Shown here piece by piece: positions 1-8,667 of a DNA stretch of 40,370 bases. Position numbers and translations under genes: made by a program. Under the pieces are notes generated by a model. That model was given only the letters and a program-made list of their open reading frames with translations. It was not told the origin of the DNA and did not search any database. How positions within the stretch are numbered: position 1 is the first letter of the stretch; each line of letters begins with the position of its first letter. The DNA comes from an uncultured Bacteroidales bacterium. GTDB lineage: Bacteria > Bacteroidota > Bacteroidia > Bacteroidales > Muribaculaceae. The stretch is from assembly GCA_949285735.1 (NCBI GenBank), contig CASEAQ010000022.1, positions 1 to 40,370 on the forward strand, given 5' to 3'.

Positions 1-985
1 ATTAGCATTTCAAAAACCCGACAAAGTATTAATGTTGGAGGCCGACAATTTCTTCGGCAAGTTCGAGTTCAGGCCATTGGAGCCGGGATATGGTGTGACT
101 ATAGGCAATGCCTTGCGCCGTATCTTGCTTTCATCGCTCGAAGGGTTTGCAATCTCGTCGATACGCGTCGATGGCGTGAAGCACGAGTTTGCCACTATAC
201 CGGGTGTTAAGGAAGATGTTACCAACATCATCCTTAACTTGAAGAAAGTGCGCTTGAAACGTATCGTCGAAGACACCGAGGCTGAGAAAGTTACTGTCAA
301 GGTTTCGGGTCAAGATGTGTTCAAGGCCGGTGACATTAACAAGGCATTGACGGGTTTTGAAGTTCTTAACCCGGATTTGGTTATCTGTCACTTGGATCCA
401 GCCACTGGTTTCCAGATTGACCTCACCATCAACAAGGGTAGAGGTTACGTTCCGGCTGAGGAAAACCAGAATCCGAACGATGCCATTGACGTTATCGCTA
501 TAGATTCTATTTACACTCCTATTGTTAATGTCAAGTACGCCATCGAAAGCTACCGCGTAGAGCAAAAGACCGACTACGAGAAGCTCGTGCTTGAGATTAC
601 TACCGACGGGTCGATTCTCCCGAAGGATGCCCTTAAGGAGGCTGCGAAGATACTCATCCACCACTTCATGCTCTTCAGCGACGAGAAGATAGCTCTCGAA
701 ACGCCCGAGAACGAAGACAACGAGGAATTTGACGAGGAAGTGCTGCATATGCGCCAGTTGCTCAAGACCAAACTTGTCGATATGGATCTTTCGGTGCGTG
801 CGCTCAACTGCTTGAAGTCGGCTGAGGTGGAAACGCTCGGCGAATTGGTAGTGTTTAACAAAACCGACCTGTTGAAGTTCCGCAACTTCGGTAAAAAGTC
901 GCTTACGGAACTTGATGAGTTGCTTGCCAATCTGAACCTCTCGTTCGGAATGGACATCTCTAAGTATAAATTAGATAAAGAGTAA
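1..985 (+). CDS. rpoA: RNA polymerase alpha subunit (5' end cut by window)
   Basis: Alpha subunit of RNA polymerase: the N-terminal domain dimerises and nucleates core assembly, and the C-terminal domain contacts UP elements and activators. The reading frame is open from base 2 ([11 protein letters not shown]...), matching the usual Bacteroidetes N-terminus, so only about three residues lie outside the window and the ATG at 32 is internal. The dimerisation segment [11 protein letters not shown] and the C-terminal helix-hairpin-helix region ([18 protein letters not shown], then [15 protein letters not shown]) are both intact. The stop is five bases before rplQ, the normal end of the alpha operon. 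Confidence 0.98.
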   Translation, partial: LAFQKPDKVLMLEADNFFGKFEFRPLEPGYGVTIGNALRRILLSSLEGFAISSIRVDGVKHEFATIPGVKEDVTNIILNLKKVRLKRIVEDTEAEKVTVKVSGQDVFKAGDINKALTGFEVLNPDLVICHLDPATGFQIDLTINKGRGYVPAEENQNPNDAIDVIAIDSIYTPIVNVKYAIESYRVEQKTDYEKLVLEITTDGSILPKDALKEAAKILIHHFMLFSDEKIALETPENEDNEEFDEEVLHMRQLLKTKLVDMDLSVRALNCLKSAEVETLGELVVFNKTDLLKFRNFGKKSLTELDELLANLNLSFGMDISKYKLDKE

Positions 986-990
986 TAACG

Positions 991-1518
991 ATGAGACATA
1001 ATAAAAAATTCAACCACCTTGGCAGGAAGAAGGGCCACCGTGACGCAATGTTGGCCAACATGACTATCTCGCTTATCGAGCATAAGAGGATATTCACCAC
1101 AGTGCCCAAGGCTAAGGCTCTGAGGGTTTATGCCGAGCCGCTTATCAACCGTGCTAAGGACGACAGCACTGCTAATCGTCGTCTCGTGTTCAGCTACTTG
1201 CAGAACAAGGAAGCTATCAAGGAACTCTTTGGTGAGATTTCTCAAAAGATTGCCAACCGTGAAGGTGGCTACCTGCGCATTCTCAAGACTGGTTTCCGCA
1301 AGGGTGATGGTGCAGCAACTTGCTTCATCGAACTTGTTGACTACAACGAGAACATGCTGTCGGCTGGCAAGGAAAAGAAGTCGTCGCGCACTCGCCGCTC
1401 ACGCCGCAAGCCGGCTGGCGAAAAGGCCGAGGCTGCTGCTCCTGTAGCTGCTGAGGAAGTGAAAGCCGAAGAGGTGAAAGCCGAAGAGGCTTCTGCTGCT
1501 GAAGCAAAGGCTGAGTAA
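991..1518 (+). CDS. rplQ: 50S ribosomal protein L17 with Ala/Glu/Lys-rich tail
   Basis: Large-subunit protein L17, which sits near the peptide exit tunnel. The first 120 residues are the conserved L17 fold (start [20 protein letters not shown]; later [13 protein letters not shown]). The last 50 or so residues form a low-complexity extension rich in Ala, Glu and Lys with repeated EEVKAEE units, making the protein 175 residues against about 120-130 in other phyla. Bacteroidetes L17 often has such a tail. It follows rpoA by five bases and is the last gene of the operon, with a terminator 22 bases beyond the stop. Confidence 0.97.
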   Translation: MRHNKKFNHLGRKKGHRDAMLANMTISLIEHKRIFTTVPKAKALRVYAEPLINRAKDDSTANRRLVFSYLQNKEAIKELFGEISQKIANREGGYLRILKTGFRKGDGAATCFIELVDYNENMLSAGKEKKSSRTRRSRRKPAGEKAEAAAPVAAEEVKAEEVKAEEASAAEAKAE

Positions 1519-1540
1519 CTTATTCATAGTGAAAAATAGC

Positions 1541-1580
1541 GAAAGTGCGTGCTGCGCGTTGCGTAGTGCGCACTTTTTTG
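1541..1580 (+). terminator. Intrinsic terminator of the rpoA-rplQ operon
   Basis: The arm AAAGTGCG (1542-1549) pairs with CGCACTTT (1569-1576) and runs into a T-run. It lies just after rplQ. Confidence 0.75.
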
Positions 1581-2138
1581 TTTTGGTATCGTGGGCGTTG
1601 TGGGGTGGTGCCAAAAGGGGGGTGTAATTATCCTACCTCCCTACGGCGTAGCTAAGGAGTGCATTTCGGGCTTCCAGTTGTTGGGCACGTCATGAAGGCT
1701 GTTTGGCTCCGTTGGACCTCTTCGCCGCCCCCCTTGCCATTGCGTTCCGAAACAGACCGTCGTCACACCTTAAATGAAATAGCCGTGATGTATAGAAAAT
1801 TAATATGATATGCCTTTGTCTCCATATTGGAGGTAAAATGAGATATGGTGTAATGTTGTTGGGGCGCACGGCTCGTTCACCTGTGGATTGATATATTGTC
1901 GATACACGTTGCACATAGGACGCACGAGGCACGCCTTCCTGTGACGTAGCTTTAGAGATATTTTTGCACTCTTACAACATTATGCAAACCACATTTTGAT
2001 GCTGTTTTTGTGTAGCATTTTGTGCTATGATGGGCGTTAACATTAATTATTGATTGGATTGAAGGTTGATTTTCAGTAGGGTAGGTGCTTTGGTGGGCTT
2101 GTGGCGGATTTTTGTCGGGAAAAAAGTCTGGGAAAGTT
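1581..2138. other. Gene-free stretch, nothing recognised
   Basis: About 560 bp between the rplQ terminator and the perR-like promoter. No open frame here looks like a protein I know; the longest (- strand, 1690-1932, 80 codons) has no recognisable motif. The part from 1620 to 1930 is GC-rich and unlike the AT-rich 1930-2138, so it may be a decayed gene or a dispersed element. There is a TATTTTTG (1959-1966) that resembles a -7 box, but it has no -33 partner and no gene directly after it. A small hairpin (TAGCA/TGCTA) lies near 2012-2027. Confidence 0.3.
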
Positions 2139-2168
2139 TTGGAGATATGGATAATTGTTGTAATTTTG
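2139..2168 (+). promoter_or_regulatory. Bacteroidetes-type promoter of the perR-like gene
   Basis: TTG at 2139-2141, a 19-base spacer, then TAATTTTG at 2161-2168, matching the Bacteroidetes consensus TTG-N19-TAnnTTTG. The start codon is 29 bases further on. Confidence 0.5.
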
Positions 2169-2197
2169 TAATGATTTCAAATTTATAATGGTTTTCA

Positions 2198-2614
2198 ATG
2201 GATTTTGTAGTTGAGCATCTTAAAAAGCATGGTATAAAACCGTCGGTGCAACGGGTGGCGATAATGAGTTACCTGATGGAATATTGCACTCACCCGACGG
2301 TTGACGTGATATACCGTGACTTGCATTCCAAGATGCCGACGCTGTCGAGGACGACGGTTTACAACACCTTGTCGCTGCTCGAAGAAAAGGACGCGCTCTC
2401 GGTGTTGACAATCGACAGCCGCAATATCCATTATGATGGCGACACCAGCCCCCATGCCCACTTCATGTGCCGTAGTTGCAGGCGTATATTTGATGTGCCT
2501 TTGCCAAGTGACAACATCGATGGTTCGGTGGCGATGCCGGCAGGTTTCAAGGTCGAGCATACGCACCTCTATTACGACGGGCTGTGTGACAAGTGCCGGC
2601 AGGGTGAAAGTTGA
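2198..2614 (+). CDS. Fur-family regulator, PerR-like
   Basis: Small metal-dependent repressor (138 residues, normal for Fur/PerR). An N-terminal winged helix (about 10-75, with SRTTVYNTLSLLEE as recognition region) precedes the dimerisation domain with two structural zinc pairs (C91/C94 and C130/C133). The residues matching the PerR regulatory metal site are all visible: H32 (in HPTVDVIY), D80, H86 and H88 in HAH, and D99. PerR uses an Asp at the last position, where Fur generally has Glu, so a peroxide-sensing role is favoured over iron regulation; this is inference from motif spacing. The next gene, a peroxide-scavenging rubrerythrin, fits. Zur or Fur remain possible. Confidence 0.85.
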   Translation: MDFVVEHLKKHGIKPSVQRVAIMSYLMEYCTHPTVDVIYRDLHSKMPTLSRTTVYNTLSLLEEKDALSVLTIDSRNIHYDGDTSPHAHFMCRSCRRIFDVPLPSDNIDGSVAMPAGFKVEHTHLYYDGLCDKCRQGES

Positions 2615-2670
2615 AATTGGCTAATATGAAATGAAAAGATATTGTTAACAACTATTAAAGATTAAACACT

Positions 2671-3222
2671 ATGGTAAAGAAATTTATTTGCACAGTTTGC
2701 GGTTATGTGTATGAAGGAACTGAAGCTCCTGAGAAGTGCCCACAATGCGGCGTTCCTGCAAGCAAGTTCAAGGAAGTTGACGAAAGCGAAGAAGTGACTT
2801 TCGTGCAAGAACACGTAATCGGCGTTGCCAAGGGTTGCGACGAGGAAATGATTAAGGACCTCAATGCACACTTCAACGGTGAATGCACCGAAGTTGGTAT
2901 GTACCTCGCAATGTCGCGTCAAGCCGACCGCGAAGGCTATCCCGAAATCGCCGAGGCTTTCAAGCGTTATGCTTGGGAAGAGGCAGAGCATGCTGCTAAG
3001 TTTGCCGAATTGCTTGGCGATGTTGTATGGGATACCAAGACTAACGTTTACAAGCGTATGCTTGCCGAGGCTGGTGCCAATGCCGACAAGTTCCGCATTG
3101 CAAAGCGCGCCAAAGAGCTTAACCTCGATGCAATCCACGACACTGTTCACGAAATGGCAAAGGACGAGGCTCGTCACGGCAAGGGCTTTGAAGGTCTTTA
3201 CAACCGCTATTTCAAGAAGTAA
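2671..3222 (+). CDS. Reverse rubrerythrin (rubredoxin domain first)
   Basis: Non-haem di-iron peroxidase that reduces hydrogen peroxide in anaerobes. The order is reversed relative to classical rubrerythrin: an N-terminal rubredoxin-like Fe(Cys)4 domain (C7, C10, C23, C26 in [10 protein letters not shown] and CPQCG) comes before the ferritin-like four-helix bundle. Di-iron ligands are visible in EEAEH (E104, H107) and DEARH (E166, H169), plus E71 in NGECTE. Length 183 fits the family. It starts 56 bases after the PerR-like gene with no clear promoter between, so the two may be cotranscribed, and a strong terminator follows. Cytoplasmic; no signal peptide. Confidence 0.93.
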   Translation: MVKKFICTVCGYVYEGTEAPEKCPQCGVPASKFKEVDESEEVTFVQEHVIGVAKGCDEEMIKDLNAHFNGECTEVGMYLAMSRQADREGYPEIAEAFKRYAWEEAEHAAKFAELLGDVVWDTKTNVYKRMLAEAGANADKFRIAKRAKELNLDAIHDTVHEMAKDEARHGKGFEGLYNRYFKK

Positions 3223-3261
3223 TATGGCTTTGCGCCCGTGGGGCGTGGCTTAAAGTAAGAG

Positions 3262-3304
3262 AGCCTTCTGTGCATCTGTTTGGGGTGCACGGAAGGCTTT
3301 TTTT
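3262..3304 (+). terminator. Intrinsic terminator after rubrerythrin
   Basis: AGCCTTC at 3262 pairs with the GAAGGCT ending near 3298; GTGCA/TGCAC extends the stem inward, and a T-run follows (3298-3304). Confidence 0.8.
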
Positions 3305-3379
3305 AGTTAGAAGTTAGGAGTGGGGAGTTAGGAATTGGTTTTTAGTTAGAAGTTAGGAGTGAGGAATTAGAAGTTTTTT
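3302..3379. repeat. Two tandem 39-bp units rich in TTAG
   Basis: The first 21 bases of the units at 3302 and 3341 are identical (TTTAGTTAGAAGTTAGGAGTG); the rest has diverged. The unit is itself built from TTAGAAGTTAGGAG-type submotifs. Simple TTAG-rich repeats of this type occur between genes in Bacteroidales. No function is visible. Confidence 0.7.
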
Positions 3380-3546
3380 CAATTGGGGATTGGTTTTTGG
3401 TTGGGCGTGGATTTACAAATGCAAATGGGAAGGTCGCGGGTTTGTTAAAATTTGAGGGTGATGTGAGGTGTATTTGTGTTGCATAGCAGGGATTTTTGCC
3501 TGTTGATAACTTTTGTGTTAAAGGCGAGAAAAATGTGAATTTAAGT

Positions 3547-3578
3547 TTGTAAATCACGGGGATTATTTGCTAACTTTA
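3547..3578 (+). promoter_or_regulatory. Candidate promoter of the dcw cluster
   Basis: TTG at 3547-3549, a 21-base spacer and TAACTTTA at 3571-3578 (one mismatch to TAnnTTTG). This would give a leader of roughly 95 bases before rsmH. Nothing else in 3380-3678 resembles a gene. Confidence 0.35.
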
Positions 3579-3678
3579 CAAACGGAAAGGTACTGATTCA
3601 CTCACAGCATTAGTGCTGAAGATTGCAGCAAGGGTGTCTATTCCACAAGGTATTGTGCATTAAATATTTGAAGCAGCG

Positions 3679-4596
3679 ATGAATGACCAGCCGATAGCTT
3701 ATCACATTCCGGCTTTGCTCAAAGAAAGCATTGTCGGACTTAATATTGTTCCCGATGGAACGTATGTTGACGTGACGTTTGGTGGCGGTGGGCATTCACG
3801 TGCTATAATGGCGTGCCTTGGTCCCGATGGGAGGCTTTATAGTTTTGATCAGGACATGGACGCTTATGCCAATCGCATCGATGACAGCCGTTTTACGTTT
3901 GTGCATGGCAATTTTGCCTATTTGTCGAATTTCTTGCGCTACTATGGCGTGGGGGCTGTCGATGGTATTATTGCCGACCTCGGAGTGTCGTTCCACCACT
4001 TCGACGATGCCGAGCGCGGTTTCTCGTTCCGTGTCGATGCTCCGCTCGATATGCGCATGAACCGCGATGCTGGCACCACGGCGAGTAGGTTGCTTGAAGG
4101 AATAGGCGAAGAGGAACTTGCCGACATCTTGTATAACTATGGCGAACTGAAGCAGGCGCGGCGAATGGCATCGGCAATCGTCAAAGCTCGCGAAACAGGG
4201 AAGCCAGTGGCTACTGTGGGCAGCCTGATAGAGGTGGTGAAGCCGTTTATAAAGCCGGCGCAGGAGAAGAAAGAGCTTGCGCAGGTGTTCCAGGCATTAC
4301 GGATAGCCGTCAACGATGAACTCGGGGCGTTGCGCTCGATGCTCGAACAGTCGTTGCAGGTATTGCGCCCAGGTGGTCGCCTTGTTGTGATTACATACCA
4401 TTCGCTCGAAGACCGCATCGTGAAGAATTTCATCAAAAGTGGCAATGTAGAGGGAAGGATGGAAAAAGATTTCTTCGGTCGCGTGGCGTTGACGCTCAAG
4501 TCGGTCAACAATAAGGTGATACAGCCGAGCGACGAAGAGGTGGCGCGTAACCCGCGCTCTCGCAGCGCCAAGTTGCGCATAGCCGAGAAAGTGTGA
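3679..4596 (+). CDS. rsmH: 16S rRNA (cytosine1402-N4)-methyltransferase RsmH (MraW)
   Basis: SAM-dependent methyltransferase that modifies C1402 in the decoding centre of 16S rRNA. Family marks include the N-terminal YHIPALLKESI, the SAM loop VDVTFGGGGHSRAI, DLGVSFHHFDDAERGFSFR, QVFQALRIAVNDEL and the C-terminal RNPRSRSAKLR. At 305 residues it is full length. It is the first gene of the dcw cluster here; mraZ, which commonly precedes it, is not present in the 450 bp upstream. The stop lies 44 bases before the chosen start of the FtsL-like gene. Confidence 0.97.
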   Translation: MNDQPIAYHIPALLKESIVGLNIVPDGTYVDVTFGGGGHSRAIMACLGPDGRLYSFDQDMDAYANRIDDSRFTFVHGNFAYLSNFLRYYGVGAVDGIIADLGVSFHHFDDAERGFSFRVDAPLDMRMNRDAGTTASRLLEGIGEEELADILYNYGELKQARRMASAIVKARETGKPVATVGSLIEVVKPFIKPAQEKKELAQVFQALRIAVNDELGALRSMLEQSLQVLRPGGRLVVITYHSLEDRIVKNFIKSGNVEGRMEKDFFGRVALTLKSVNNKVIQPSDEEVARNPRSRSAKLRIAEKV

Positions 4597-4640
4597 ATAG
4601 AATACATATATTGTTGTATCGTCTAAATAAAGGTAGGGTT

Positions 4641-4997
4641 ATGACAAAGAAGACTATCATGTCGAGCTTCCGAGCTGTTTGGGGCGCGTTCTGGAATGTA
4701 GTGAGCGGCAGAATCATAACGGTCGGCTTCTTGAAACGTCATTTTGCCAAGATTGCAATTGTGTTGTTTGTGATATTCGGCTTTATCGCCAACCGTTTTT
4801 CGGGAATGCTTGAGATGAGGCGTATAGATAACCTCGAAAGTGAGTTGAAGTCGTCGCAGTCGGCATACGTTTTGTCGAGTGCAGGATATTTCTCGAAGAT
4901 ACGCGAAAAGACGATGCAGGAACTTGTCGATACAATGAAGTTGAACTTGAACGCACCACAACAACCACCATATATCCTGACAAGCAATGAAGACTGA
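4641..4997 (+). CDS. FtsL-like division protein
   Basis: Small bitopic membrane protein in the ftsL position of the dcw cluster. From the ATG at 4641 (preceded by AGGTAGGG) it has a cytoplasmic N-terminus of about 35 residues, one membrane helix (IAIVLFVIFGFIANRF) and a short extracytoplasmic coiled-coil-like region (MRRIDNLESELKSSQSAY), about 118 residues in total. A GTG at 4593 overlapping the rsmH stop would add 16 residues but has no reason to be preferred. Known FtsL partners are FtsB and FtsQ, and it helps activate FtsW/FtsI. Sequence similarity to proteobacterial FtsL is minimal, so the assignment rests on topology and position. Confidence 0.8.
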   Translation: MTKKTIMSSFRAVWGAFWNVVSGRIITVGFLKRHFAKIAIVLFVIFGFIANRFSGMLEMRRIDNLESELKSSQSAYVLSSAGYFSKIREKTMQELVDTMKLNLNAPQQPPYILTSNED

Positions 4998-7128
4998 TAG
5001 AAACCGTCGCAAGAAGAACAAGACGCACATCATGTGGCGTTATTTCCTCATAACCGTGGGCATCACGTTGGTGTCGGCGGTTGCTGTTTTTCGCCTCTTC
5101 CAGACGACCGTTATCAAAGCCGACAAGTGGAACGCAAAGGCGATGGAATCGTTTGGCGACGTGATACCGTCGATACCCGAGCGAGGCAAGATTCTTGCCG
5201 ACGACGGGTCGATACTTGCGGCAAACGTGGTGTTTTATGATGCCAAAATCGACTGGAAGAGCGAGGCGATAAAACGCGACACATTCTACGCCTATTTGCC
5301 GGCACTGTGCGACAGCCTTGTCAATTTCTTCCCTGGGAAGATGACAGCCAAGGAGTGGAGCAAAGAGCTATCGAGAAAATATGAGCAACGTGACAACCCG
5401 AAGGTGAAAGGGTTGCGCAACTATGCGCTTGCCAACAACCTGTCGAGGGAACAGCGCGACAGGCTGCGCAGTTTCCCGTTTTTCAACAAGGGGCGAAGCA
5501 AGTCGGGGTTGGTGTTCACCGAACAATTGCGTCGGTGTAAGCCTTATGGCTCGATAGCGTCGCGAAGTATCGGTTCGGTACACGCCGACAAATTGGCATT
5601 GGGCGACAACAAACATGATGAACAAGTGGTGATGCACGGTGTGTCGGGGCTTGAGATGTCGCTCGACTCGCTGCTCTACGGGCATGATGGCGAGATGCAG
5701 TCGATACAGTCAACCGTGCGCACGTTGCGGTGGGAGCATGTGCCTGCCATAGACGGGTATGATATCATGACGACAATAAACATTGGCATACAGGATATCG
5801 TAGAGCAGGAACTGTATAACATGTGCCTCGAAGCCGAGCCGTTGTGGGGCGCGGCTATCGTGATGGACGTTGCCACGGGCGAGATAAAGGCTGTGTCGAA
5901 CTTCGAACGTCGCGACTCGTTTGATGTGTCGAAGGGATATGTGGAAAAGAAGAACCACGCCTTCCTTCGTTATGAGACCGGGTCGGTGATGAAAGTGATT
6001 TCGATGCTTGTCGCCTTGGAAGACAGCATAGTGGTTGACGTAAACCAACGCATACCGACGGGCCGCTCGTGGGCTTACAGCGGCGGTCGTCCCATAACCG
6101 ACGCCCATGTCAATACCGATGTGAGCATCACCGAAGTTATCGCCCAGTCGTCAAACATAGGTATTGCCAAGATTGTCACTTCAAAATATGGGAGCCAGCC
6201 TGTGGCTTTCAGCAATAGGTTGAAGCAAATAGGATTTTTCGACCGCTTGAATGTGGGAATCGCAGGTGAAAGTGTTCCATACATGCGGTTCTCCGACCAC
6301 GACAATTCCAACCGCATATTGCTGTCGCGAATGGCGTATGGCTATGGAATGTCAACGCCGCCGATTTACACGCTTGCTATTTATAACGCTATTGCCAATG
6401 GGGGCAAGTTTGTCCGTCCGCGGCTGGTGAAGCAATTGATGCACGATGGAAGTGTCGATTCGATTGTGCCTGTGAGCTATGTGCGAGAGCGCATTTGCAG
6501 TGAAGCGAATGCAGTGAAGTTGAGAGAGATGATGCATGCCGTGGTGCATGACCCTCATGGTACAGGGAAAAGTTTGCGCAACAGCGTGATCGACTTTGGT
6601 GGCAAGACTGGAACGGCATACGTGACCGACAAGGGCCGTTACACGAGTATGAAGCGTTATTCGTTTTGCGGCTTCTTCCCTTATGACAACCCCAAGTATT
6701 CGTGCATAGTGGTGTTCGAACGCGGCAAGTATGGTGCAGCCCGCAGCAGTGGCAAGGTGTTCAGGCAGGTAGCGATGAAGATGCATGCCCGCGGAATGCT
6801 CGACAATAGCCGTATGTATGATTCTGTGCCCGATGCCGGTGCCGCACGGCGAGGTATGATGTATGCAACCCTCGACAACCGAAGTGCGCGCTCATTTATC
6901 GGCAGCGGTGTTTCTCACTCGCTCGGGCAGTTGCATAGTCCGCAAAAGGCTGGCAAGGGCGAAGTGCCCGATGTCGTTGGGCTGGGGATACGTGATGCCA
7001 TCGATGTGCTCGAAGGTGCGGGGCTTAAAGTGAAGTTCAGTGGCGTGGGCTGCGTGTATCAACAGAGTCTGCCACCAGGAAGCAAGCTGGTGAAGGGCGC
7101 AGAGATACAACTGGTTTTGCGCAATTGA
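4987..7128 (+). CDS. ftsI: Division transpeptidase FtsI (PBP3) with C-terminal PASTA domain
   Basis: Class B penicillin-binding protein that cross-links septal peptidoglycan. One N-terminal membrane anchor (about 16-36), a pedestal domain starting with SIPERGKILADDGSILA, and a transpeptidase domain with all three catalytic motifs: SVMK with Ser333, SSN at 388-390 and KTGT at 540-543. The last 55 residues (from EVPDVVGLGI) form one PASTA domain, common in Bacteroidetes FtsI. The 713 residues suit this architecture. The start overlaps the end of the FtsL-like gene by 11 bases, implying coupled translation. Confidence 0.95.
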   Translation: MKTDRNRRKKNKTHIMWRYFLITVGITLVSAVAVFRLFQTTVIKADKWNAKAMESFGDVIPSIPERGKILADDGSILAANVVFYDAKIDWKSEAIKRDTFYAYLPALCDSLVNFFPGKMTAKEWSKELSRKYEQRDNPKVKGLRNYALANNLSREQRDRLRSFPFFNKGRSKSGLVFTEQLRRCKPYGSIASRSIGSVHADKLALGDNKHDEQVVMHGVSGLEMSLDSLLYGHDGEMQSIQSTVRTLRWEHVPAIDGYDIMTTINIGIQDIVEQELYNMCLEAEPLWGAAIVMDVATGEIKAVSNFERRDSFDVSKGYVEKKNHAFLRYETGSVMKVISMLVALEDSIVVDVNQRIPTGRSWAYSGGRPITDAHVNTDVSITEVIAQSSNIGIAKIVTSKYGSQPVAFSNRLKQIGFFDRLNVGIAGESVPYMRFSDHDNSNRILLSRMAYGYGMSTPPIYTLAIYNAIANGGKFVRPRLVKQLMHDGSVDSIVPVSYVRERICSEANAVKLREMMHAVVHDPHGTGKSLRNSVIDFGGKTGTAYVTDKGRYTSMKRYSFCGFFPYDNPKYSCIVVFERGKYGAARSSGKVFRQVAMKMHARGMLDNSRMYDSVPDAGAARRGMMYATLDNRSARSFIGSGVSHSLGQLHSPQKAGKGEVPDVVGLGIRDAIDVLEGAGLKVKFSGVGCVYQQSLPPGSKLVKGAEIQLVLRN

Positions 7129-7172
7129 TTGAGAAATATATTAGCAACGATATAAAAAGCTGAGAGATAATT

Positions 7173-8642
7173 ATGTTATTGACCGAATTGTTGAAGCCGT
7201 TGAAAGTGGTAAAGACCGCAGGTCGCCCGACCGACGGCATTGAGATAAGCGACCTTGTGTGTGATTCACGACGCATGGTGGCAGGGGCGATGTTTGTCGC
7301 CGTCAGGGGTGTCGCTGTCGATGCGCACAAATTTGTGCCACAAGTCGTGGCAGACGGTGCTGCGGCAGTGGTGTGCGAGCAGCTGCCCGATGAGATTTCC
7401 GACCGTGTGAGCTACATCGTGGTTGATGATAGCGCCATGGCACTTGCATTGCTTGCGTCGGCGTGGAACGGTTACCCGTCGGAAAAACTCAACTTGGTGG
7501 GCGTGACCGGTACCAATGGCAAGACCACGACAGCCACGCTCATGTATGAGATGGCACAATTGCTGGGCTACAAGGCTGGATTGATTTCGACCGTGCGCAA
7601 CATAGTTGACAAGACTGTGATTCATGCCGAACAGACTACCCCCGACCCGTTGACGCTCAACAGCCTGTTGCGCCAAATGGTGGAGACTGGTTGCCAATAT
7701 GCCTTCATGGAAGTCAGTTCTCACGCTTGTGTGCAGCATCGCATCGACGGGTTGCGATTCCGTGGTGGGATTTTCACCAACCTCACGCGCGACCATCTCG
7801 ACTACCACAAGACGGTTGAAAACTACATAAATGCAAAAAAATACTTTTTCGACCATCTGCCAGCCGATGCTTTCGCACTTGTCAATATCGATGACAAGGT
7901 GGGGCAGGTAATGGTTCAGAACAGCCGTGCCGAGAAGCACACATACTCGTTGCGCTCGATGGCAGATTTCAAGGGCAAAATAATAGAGAGCCGGCTGAAT
8001 GGAACATTGCTCGGCATCAACGGCCGCGAGATCGAAGTGCTGTTCACTGGCAGGTTTAATGCCTATAACCTGACGGCTGTGTATGGCGCATCGTTGCTGC
8101 TTGGCTTCCCCGAGGAGGAAGTGGCTGTGAAGATGAGCCTGCTTGTGCCTGTGGCAGGACGTTTCCAAACGTTGCTGTCGCCGCGAGGCTACACCGCTAT
8201 TGTCGATTATGCCCACACACCCGACGCGCTTGTCAACGTGCTTTCGGCTATCCGCGAGGTTACGGGTACCAACGGTAAAATCATAACTGTGGTGGGCGCA
8301 GGTGGCAACCGCGACAAGGGCAAACGCCCCATCATGGCTCGCGAGGCTGCCAGCCGCAGCGACCGCTTGATACTCACAAGTGATAATCCTCGTTTTGAAG
8401 ATCCCGAGGAGATATTGCGCGACATGGAGGCAGGGCTTGATGCCGATGCCCGTCGCCACACGATCAAGATTACCGACCGTCGCGAGGCGATAAAGGCTGC
8501 CACGTGCTTTGCCGAGCCGGGCGATGTGGTACTCGTGGCAGGCAAGGGGCATGAAGACTACCAGGAGGTAAAAGGCGTGAAGCACCATTTCGACGACAAA
8601 GAGGTGATAGAGGCTCTTTTTGAGGAGGAGAGGAAAGGGTAA
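7173..8642 (+). CDS. murE: UDP-MurNAc-tripeptide ligase MurE (meso-DAP-adding)
   Basis: Cytoplasmic ATP-dependent ligase that adds the third amino acid to UDP-MurNAc-L-Ala-D-Glu. The ATP loop GTNGKTTT is at 113-120, the substrate segment EQTTPDPLTL follows, and LTRDHLDYHKT is the central-domain signature; the lysine to be carbamylated lies in NAKKYFF. DNPR at 404-407, followed by FEDP, is the specificity motif for meso-diaminopimelate rather than lysine. 489 residues, full length. It sits 44 bases after ftsI and 25 before mraY. Confidence 0.96.
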   Translation: MLLTELLKPLKVVKTAGRPTDGIEISDLVCDSRRMVAGAMFVAVRGVAVDAHKFVPQVVADGAAAVVCEQLPDEISDRVSYIVVDDSAMALALLASAWNGYPSEKLNLVGVTGTNGKTTTATLMYEMAQLLGYKAGLISTVRNIVDKTVIHAEQTTPDPLTLNSLLRQMVETGCQYAFMEVSSHACVQHRIDGLRFRGGIFTNLTRDHLDYHKTVENYINAKKYFFDHLPADAFALVNIDDKVGQVMVQNSRAEKHTYSLRSMADFKGKIIESRLNGTLLGINGREIEVLFTGRFNAYNLTAVYGASLLLGFPEEEVAVKMSLLVPVAGRFQTLLSPRGYTAIVDYAHTPDALVNVLSAIREVTGTNGKIITVVGAGGNRDKGKRPIMAREAASRSDRLILTSDNPRFEDPEEILRDMEAGLDADARRHTIKITDRREAIKAATCFAEPGDVVLVAGKGHEDYQEVKGVKHHFDDKEVIEALFEEERKG

Positions 8643-8667
8643 TAAGTAGTAGAAGATACATACAGAT

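Noticed and set aside
1690-1932. Small - strand gene of 80 codons
   Set aside because: No recognisable domain, no ribosome binding site, no promoter seen; kept only as part of an unexplained stretch.
7266-8588. Long antisense reading frame opposite murE (440 codons)
   Set aside because: It mirrors a well-supported murE and its translation has no recognisable motif; similar mirrors lie opposite mraY (8671-9789), murC (13792-15207) and ftsZ (17655-18989) as a by-product of codon bias.
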